From Pleurotus djamor (taxonomy: Eukaryota > Basidiomycota > Agaricomycetes > Agaricales > Pleurotaceae): a DNA stretch of 10,601 nt. This document shows positions 6,947 to 10,601 of the stretch, in pieces. Position 1 is the stretch's first letter. Each line of letters begins with the position of its first letter. The notes below the pieces were generated by a model. That model worked only from the letters and a program-made list of their open reading frames with translations, was not told the origin of the DNA and did no database searches. The stretch covers positions 1-10,601 of the forward strand of contig JAPEVF010001360.1 of the NCBI GenBank assembly GCA_029747585.1. The letters are read 5' to 3'. The translations under genes were made by a program, and so were the position numbers.

Positions 6947-7264
6947 CATGGGGGACACCACACAGCCGCGGTGGTTGTTCTCACTGAGCAGTTGTAAGTC
7001 TCTAGTGCGAAAAGGGGAGGTCGATCCAGCACGTACCTGCTGAAGTTTCAGCCGTTGAATCCTCCGAAAAAATGATTGTGGAAACGCTTGAAATGGTCGA
7101 CTGACGACGAGAGCGACGCGAATCCGTTCTCTGAGGGGTGGAATACGCCAATAGCGACGAGGATAAAGTGCATTTGGGGGGGATTTGATGGAGACCGCAA
7201 GGTAGTATGGTGGTAGAAGCGACCAAGTCGTAGCTGCCTGCGACTGAGGTACACGTAGATGAGC

Positions 7265-7315
7265 CTAGAAGGGTAATTTGAATGTTGTTCATGTCGCAAA
7301 ATGCGTAAGACGTAC
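7265..7315 (-). other. Candidate 51-nt intron
   Basis: On the minus strand: GTACGT donor after GCAACTG, acceptor CCTTCTAG. The length is a multiple of three and contains no in-frame stop in the frame of 7397-7002, so translation cannot decide whether it is removed. No clear branch word is visible. Confidence 0.3.
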
Positions 7316-7591
7316 CAGTTGCTCTACCCCTCATTGTCCTCGTTGCGGTAGACGTCACAGCGTCCAGTATGCGGCATTTCACCTCATCGCACATCACGAC
7401 ATCGGAAGGGTTCGAAGCATCTTGATTGCTTGAAGATTCCCTTCCGTCATTTTCGATTGGTTGAACGGGAAACGGGACGCGCGTCGGTTTGCAAACCCGA
7501 AGATGGATTCAAGCGGCGGGATTGGAAAGAAGCATCGAGGAGTTTCTAGAAGGGTTGAAATCCACTTCAAACGGTACGTAGCTAGCTGTCC

Positions 7592-7641
7592 CTCAAAAAT
7601 TAGACCGACAAAAGGACAGAGAAGACTGCATACAAACTCAC
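7592..7641 (-). other. Candidate 50-nt intron shared with copy A
   Basis: On the minus strand: donor GTGAGT, branch-like TCTAAT 10 bases before the end, acceptor TTTGAG. The counterpart in copy A (2649-2705) keeps the same ends and flanks but differs in length. Conservation of both splice sites in diverged copies is the main reason to believe that the minus strand was a gene. Confidence 0.45.
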
Positions 7642-7829
7642 GATGACGCGTCGCTTCCGCTATCCAATCCCCAGGACCAACCAATCTCGCATTGTAGGCC
7701 TTGAATAGCTCGTCGACACTCGCATTGGAGAGAGCGGATGACGATGAAGGAGATGGCGGAGAGGAAGAGAAGGAAAATGTCGGCGCTAAGTGTTTCAAAC
7801 CGAATTCGAACTGTCCCTGTGCCTCCTAC

Positions 7830-8485
7830 CTATGTGACAGGGGACATGGCCAAATTGTCGTGCTTGAGCGGCCACTCACTACGTCCTGTCGGCGACATTT
7901 TGTTCGCATTTTGCTTTTTCAGATCAACGCGGCAGGAGCACGACGTCTTATTCCAATACTCCGCTCTCATATCCATACTCTAGCGTGTAGCGTAAGTCGC
8001 AGCTAACAGTCAATGTCAAAGTTCCAGGCCAAAATAGACACACCTCGCACCCAAACGAGTTGTATCAACAATATCAAGAACTACGACTATATCTCCCGTT
8101 GACACGCGATGCGGTATGTGGTATAGTGGTTTGGATGTATGAATTTTTCTCCTTCCTCCGGGAGATCGCAGCACAAAAAAAAANTTGAAACCGACGAGCT
8201 CGTCACTCCACTCGCGTACTCTTTTCAACCGCGAAACAGATTGGGACCCCACTCGGACAGGTCAAACAGACATAAGTAATAGCCAACCCAGTTCAACGCA
8301 CGAAGAACAATCATGAAGCCTGTCTTTTTCGTCCTGCTTATCGTTTTGATCTGGATACTACGCATCGTTCTCGTTTGCGCTGTCATCCGATTTCTAGGTA
8401 TCGACAGCTGACAGGCGAACTGAACGAATTCCAACACTCGGTCTCCCACGACAAGATCGTATTCTAGTGATGTAAATAACATCAA
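7830..8485 (-). pseudogene. Copy B: minus-strand gene remnant of unknown function
   Basis: On the minus strand, 8115-8050 reads STGDIVVVLDIVDTTRLG, matching VLDIVDMTGLG in copy A. After candidate introns the strand reads YGYESG, then QNANKMSPTGRSEWPLKHDN, ending LAMSPVT and TAG (7830-7832). Copy A ends QRGDLVRSPVT and TAG in the same alignment. The join YGYESG to QNANK needs an intron of about 46 nt (GTATTG to AAAAAG, with a GTTGAT branch-like word), which is plausible. Upstream, frames 8252-8016 and 8485-8225 are open, with an N at 8184 in an A-run. I do not recognise the family. It may be a working gene with several short introns or a fragment; the copies are too diverged to call from one sequence. 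Confidence 0.35.
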
Positions 8486-8683
8486 AAAGAATTTCGTCTA
8501 TGTGTGGCGAGAAGGAGTGGTGGCAGTGCACCACCTCTTGTCGCCACCACCACCTGCTCGCACACAGAGGCTAAACCAATAGCCCACACTCGTTTGCTTT
8601 TTTCGCACTTCTTCATCCTTCCGTCGACTCTCCTTTCGTTCACATCTCATCCTTAATTATCACACCTTCTAAAAGCTGGTATA
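8486..8683 (+). promoter_or_regulatory. Leader/promoter region of the gag-like gene
   Basis: Between the last trace of copy B and the ATG at 8684. It contains the hairpin at 8505-8546 and then a pyrimidine-rich tract (about 8598-8672, repeats of TTC and CTC words), a common feature ahead of fungal transcription starts. The start codon has A at -3 and G at +4, a good eukaryotic initiation context. No clear TATA box is seen. If the gene belongs to a retroelement, its 5' end could lie near 8500. Confidence 0.4.
8505..8546. repeat. Hairpin, 18-base arms with 6-base loop
   Basis: TGGCGAGAAGGAGTGGTG pairs with CACCACCTCTTGTCGCCA at 15 of 18 positions around GCAGTG. The 18 bases at 8503-8520 resemble 3214-3231, inside the spacer of the inverted-repeat element, at 16 of 18. 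Possible roles are an element terminus or a structured leader; unproven. Confidence 0.45.
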
Positions 8684-10372
8684 ATGGAACGTTTAACTAC
8701 CGATCCCCACAAGCTTACCTGTCCGGACTACACGCTCGAATTGTACGCCCGCGTACGCCAATCCCTGATGGTTGCGGACGTCAACGAGGAACAGGCCGTG
8801 GAGCGCCTCAAAGTCCTTTGGAACGCGCAAAACGAGGTGCAGCGCGAGTTATGGAATGAGCAGGTCGAGGCGGATAGGCTTGCCGAGGTAGCTTCGAGAG
8901 AACAGCGGGAAGCCGAGGAAGCGGCACGTGCGCAGGCAGAGGCGGAAGAGGTGGCATCTGCGAGGGCAGAGGACCGCAAAAGGAACAAGGTCAAGTACAC
9001 TCCAGTCCCTCAGAGGCCGGTCCCTAATACCCCCGTCATTTTGCCATCTCCCTACGCCCTTCACAAGCTTGACAGAGGCCTCTGGGTCGAGCTCTGGTAC
9101 TTCACAAATGATGGCCTTGCAGCGACAACAACAGATCCGTCATCCGCTGAGGATGAAGCAATGGCTGTTATTCAACGCTCGGATGGCTCGCACGGCTTAG
9201 TAGCAGCTCCCTCCACCAAGGCATCCAAACTCGCATTATCCGACAAGTGCCTCACATGGGAGAACTTCACCCAAGCCGCAGCCCGCTTTGTTGAGGCTAT
9301 ACAACATGCTGCCTGGCCGCAGGATCGCGTCGACATGTTCATTCAATTTTTTACCGCTCTCCAATCACATCCCTTCCGCTTCACGTCGAATGCCATTGAC
9401 CAGCAAGCTCTCCTCACATACGAAGATGAACAACGCCGACTCTGGCACAATACTATCCCCAACCGTGATTCGGCCTACTCCCTCGCGCAAATTAATGAGG
9501 AACTCCTCCGCACAACAAGGGACAGGGTATACCAAGAGGACCAGACCCGGAGGGATAGGGATAGGGAATACGTGAGTTGTCACCCTGTATCTTATGGCTG
9601 GTTTTCTAACAGTTGTATTTGCCTCCCTATGCCGCCTCGCTCCGCTTCATCACGCCCGCACGCTGCTGACATGCCTAAATGCCTAAATGCCTATTCGCCT
9701 ACATGTACATCTTTACCATGCCTAATACACCATTGTGCTTCTTCTCCAATGCCTGCCGTCTCCAATGAAATTGCTTCCTGTTCGATGCCTACTATTACTT
9801 GCACTCATCCCTGCCTCGCCGCTCCTTTGCCCGCCAATGTTTTCATTCCTCAGCGTGTTGAGTTAGCACTACACAGCTATCAACGCTCCACCGCCATGCC
9901 TCGTTATGACAGCTCAAGCCGCAGATGCTCCGCCTCGCCTAGTCACCACCGTTACGACAGCTCGAGCCGCAGACGCTCCGCCTCACCTAGCCGTAACCGT
10001 TACCCTTCAAGGAGGAGGTCTCCAGCTCGGTATTCGCGCCACGAGTCCGGTCGCTCCCAGGATTTTCGCTCGGGGGCAAGCCGCAGGGCCCTCTCAGCTT
10101 GTCCCGTATGCCTTGGGCGCCATCCTCACAGAATCAGCGAGTGTAACCTCGAGAGCCTATGGGACAACTCCCACCCAGCAGCCTCACGCCGAGCGGGGAA
10201 GGACCTTGTCTTACGATCCGGAGCGCCGCTATGCATCGACTGGCAACGAGCGGGGGGTTGCTCCCAGGCCACGCATCCCAACAAGCATCGCTGCTCAGGA
10301 TGCGAGTCCCAGGCTCATGGCGCTCAGATGTCACGATCCGTGACAGGTCCCCTAGCTCCTGTGGTCACGTGA
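8684..10372 (+). CDS. Gag-like protein of an Agaricomycete retroelement, 3' truncated
   Basis: A 562-residue protein and the only strong gene here. Residues about 35-100 are a charged, Ala/Glu-rich coiled coil. Residues 115-285 are a conserved domain with PSPYALHKL, VELWYFTNDG and a helical NEELLRTTRD end. Residues about 297-390 are low-complexity. Residues 407-455 are Arg/Ser-rich tandem repeats, likely nucleic-acid binding. Cys/His knuckles follow: C473-x2-C476-x5-H482-x4-C487, C517-x8-C526, and C537-x2-C540-x4-H545, whose fourth ligand is Ser550 instead of Cys. From memory, proteins with this VELWYF domain and a CSGC...HGA tail are abundant, repetitive and unnamed in mushroom-forming fungi; I take them as the first (gag-like) product of a retroelement, with DIRS-like elements as one option. 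No reverse transcriptase follows in the window. The last residues from 549 are probably read from an inserted LTR. A spliced form lacking 9572-9853 is possible. Sure of coding; moderately sure of role. Confidence 0.8.
   Translation: MERLTTDPHKLTCPDYTLELYARVRQSLMVADVNEEQAVERLKVLWNAQNEVQRELWNEQVEADRLAEVASREQREAEEAARAQAEAEEVASARAEDRKRNKVKYTPVPQRPVPNTPVILPSPYALHKLDRGLWVELWYFTNDGLAATTTDPSSAEDEAMAVIQRSDGSHGLVAAPSTKASKLALSDKCLTWENFTQAAARFVEAIQHAAWPQDRVDMFIQFFTALQSHPFRFTSNAIDQQALLTYEDEQRRLWHNTIPNRDSAYSLAQINEELLRTTRDRVYQEDQTRRDRDREYVSCHPVSYGWFSNSCICLPMPPRSASSRPHAADMPKCLNAYSPTCTSLPCLIHHCASSPMPAVSNEIASCSMPTITCTHPCLAAPLPANVFIPQRVELALHSYQRSTAMPRYDSSSRRCSASPSHHRYDSSSRRRSASPSRNRYPSRRRSPARYSRHESGRSQDFRSGASRRALSACPVCLGRHPHRISECNLESLWDNSHPAASRRAGKDLVLRSGAPLCIDWQRAGGCSQATHPNKHRCSGCESQAHGAQMSRSVTGPLAPVVT
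9572..9853 (+). other. Candidate in-frame intron or low-complexity insert
   Basis: Starts GTGAGT exactly on a codon boundary after RDREY (residue 296) and ends TTCCTCAG; its 282 nt are a multiple of three, so the frame is open with or without it. The encoded stretch is unusually rich in Cys, Pro, Ser and Met, unlike the charged sequence on both sides, and splicing would join DRDREY to RVELAL before the Arg/Ser repeats. The word ATGCCT recurs in it. It is long for an Agaricomycete intron, so a coding insert or an inserted repeat is an alternative. Confidence 0.35.
9671..9702 (+). repeat. 8-bp tandem repeat (ATGCCTAA-type)
   Basis: Three consecutive units ATGCCTAA, ATGCCTAA, ATGCCTAT and a degenerate fourth (TCGCCTAC). 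Further ATGCCT words occur at about 9717, 9749, 9784 and 9895. Strand slippage inside an unconstrained stretch of the gag-like gene is the likely origin. Confidence 0.6.
9902..9997 (+). repeat. 48-bp coding tandem repeat, two units
   Basis: Units 9902-9949 and 9950-9997 encode RYDSSSRRCSASPSHH and RYDSSSRRRSASPSRN; a partial third unit (RYPSRRRS) follows. Several of the base differences between units are synonymous, which argues that the protein sequence was maintained after the duplication. The product is an Arg/Ser-dipeptide-rich segment just before the Cys/His knuckles, typical of RNA-binding tails. Confidence 0.8.
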
Positions 10373-10407
10373 CACCCCTATGCCGCCTGTCACGTGACTC
10401 ACGGATC
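10335..10407. repeat. Nested inverted repeats with two GTCACGTGAC dyads
   Basis: GATCCGTGACAGG (10335-10347) is mirrored by CCTGTCAC (10386-10393) and TCACGGATC (10399-10407), the last two separated by GTGAC. Two 10-bp perfect palindromes GTCACGTGAC lie at 10364-10373 and 10389-10398. CACGTG is the E-box bound by fungal bHLH factors such as Cbf1 and Pho4. The stop codon of the gag-like frame (10370-10372) falls inside the first dyad. Confidence 0.6.
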
Positions 10408-10483
10408 TAGTGGACCCACTCGCGCAGCAGTTACATAAACGGACCCGCCATTGTTCTATTAGCCGACGCCTCATGTAGTATGG

Positions 10484-10492
10484 TATATATAG
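10484..10492 (+). promoter_or_regulatory. TATA-like box of the putative LTR
   Basis: TATATATAG, followed within about 45 bases by pyrimidine-rich sequence (TTTGTTCCCTTAGC and CACTATCCTCTCTG), as expected around an LTR transcription start. Assignment depends on the LTR reading of 10329 onward. Confidence 0.4.
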
Positions 10493-10601
10493 TTCCTCAT
10501 AGTTGTATTTGTTCCCTTAGCTCGTTTATAGACGTTTTCACTATCCTCTCTGATCCTCGCCCGGCCTGACGACCCGACCCGGACCCGAGACGACTTGGAC
10601 C

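Larger units (their letters stand above)
7002..7798 (-). pseudogene. Copy B, downstream part: two abutting minus frames of unknown function
   Basis: Minus frames 7798-7394 (134 residues, Ser-rich start, then NASVDELFKAYNARLVGPGD) and 7397-7002 (131 residues) overlap by four bases (ATGA). They may be one spliced gene: the intron candidate at 7592-7641 is shared with copy A, and another lies at 7265-7315. The segment GDWIAEATRH directly precedes the shared donor. The product is not recognised. The frames are intact enough that expression cannot be excluded. In copy A the equivalent downstream region is heavily rearranged and I can follow the match only as far as about 2630. Confidence 0.3.
10329..10601 (+). 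mobile_element. Putative start of an LTR retrotransposon, cut by window end
   Basis: Begins with TGTCACGATCCGTGACA (10329-10345), a palindrome with 7-base arms starting with the canonical TG. This is exactly where the gag-like protein loses its expected sequence (residue 549 on). Similar words follow: TGTGGTCACGTGAC at 10360 and TGTCACGTGACTCACGG at 10388. A TATA-like box and a pyrimidine-rich stretch come next, as in an LTR U3-to-R region. The LTR 3' end, primer-binding site and coding part would lie beyond the window. A 5-bp target duplication would be TCAGA (10324-10328); its partner is not visible. The alternative starts at 10360 and 10388 are less well explained by the protein break. Fungal LTRs beginning TGTCACG are common from memory. 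Could instead be the natural 3' end of the gag-like element. Confidence 0.45.

Noticed and set aside
8728..9583. Several antisense and alternate frames inside 8684-10372 (for example 8728-9000 minus, 8928-9200 plus, 9906-10343 plus)
   Set aside because: They are shadows of the strong gag-like frame; the alternate plus frame at 9906-10343 is long because of the tandem repeat and GC-rich codons.
9626..10388. Shared word CCCTATGCCGCCT at about 9626 and 10376
   Set aside because: About 13 bases only, in different contexts; could be chance, and does not define a repeat.
1..10601. tRNA, rRNA, CRISPR array, bacterial operon or plasmid origin
   Set aside because: I looked for cloverleaf-like arms, regularly spaced repeats and ribosome-binding sites ahead of frames and found none that held up.

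Overview
The window looks like accessory, transposon-rich nuclear DNA from a filamentous fungus, most likely an Agaricomycete (Basidiomycota). The case rests on three things. One long open frame belongs to a protein family that I recognise as common in mushroom-type genomes. Candidate introns are short (about 45-57 nt, GT...AG). Almost everything else is broken coding sequence. There is no sign of bacterial operons, ribosome-binding sites, CRISPR or RNA genes. Four single N bases, three of them beside homopolymers, suggest a draft assembly.

Layout. Positions 1-870 are AT-rich and gene-poor, with a recurring TATTTTG-type word. Position 861-935 holds a small relic (copy C) of a sequence also present near 4260-4334. 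Positions 1350-2600 carry two unassigned plus-strand frames. From about 2640 to 4450 lies a degenerate minus-strand locus (copy A). It is split by a 584-bp inverted-repeat element at 2897-3480 with arms of about 216-219 bp. Positions 4450-5740 hold no gene I can defend, only hairpins and a weak frame. Positions 5740-6590 contain competing weak frames, including a minus-strand frame with a credible 53-nt intron. Positions 6491-6946 are an old tandem duplication. Positions 7000-8485 are copy B, a diverged minus-strand relative of copy A that lacks the inverted-repeat element and so serves as an approximate empty site.

The only strong gene is 8684-10372, a 562-residue plus-strand protein. It has an N-terminal coiled coil, a conserved central domain with a VELWYF motif, an Arg/Ser-rich tandem repeat and C-terminal Cys/His knuckles, and I read it as the gag-like first protein of a retroelement. 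Its last knuckle is broken exactly where a palindrome beginning TGTCACG starts (10329). From there to the window end the sequence looks like the start of an LTR, with a TATA-like box at 10484. The simplest reading is nested transposons: a gag-like element cut by a younger LTR element, beside a duplicated, decayed locus that was itself hit by an inverted-repeat element.

The genes do not form a visible pathway. The interest lies in the nesting, the A/B/C duplication series, and one CpG-to-TpG change that makes a stop in copy C, as expected from fungal repeat-targeted mutation or methyl-cytosine decay.
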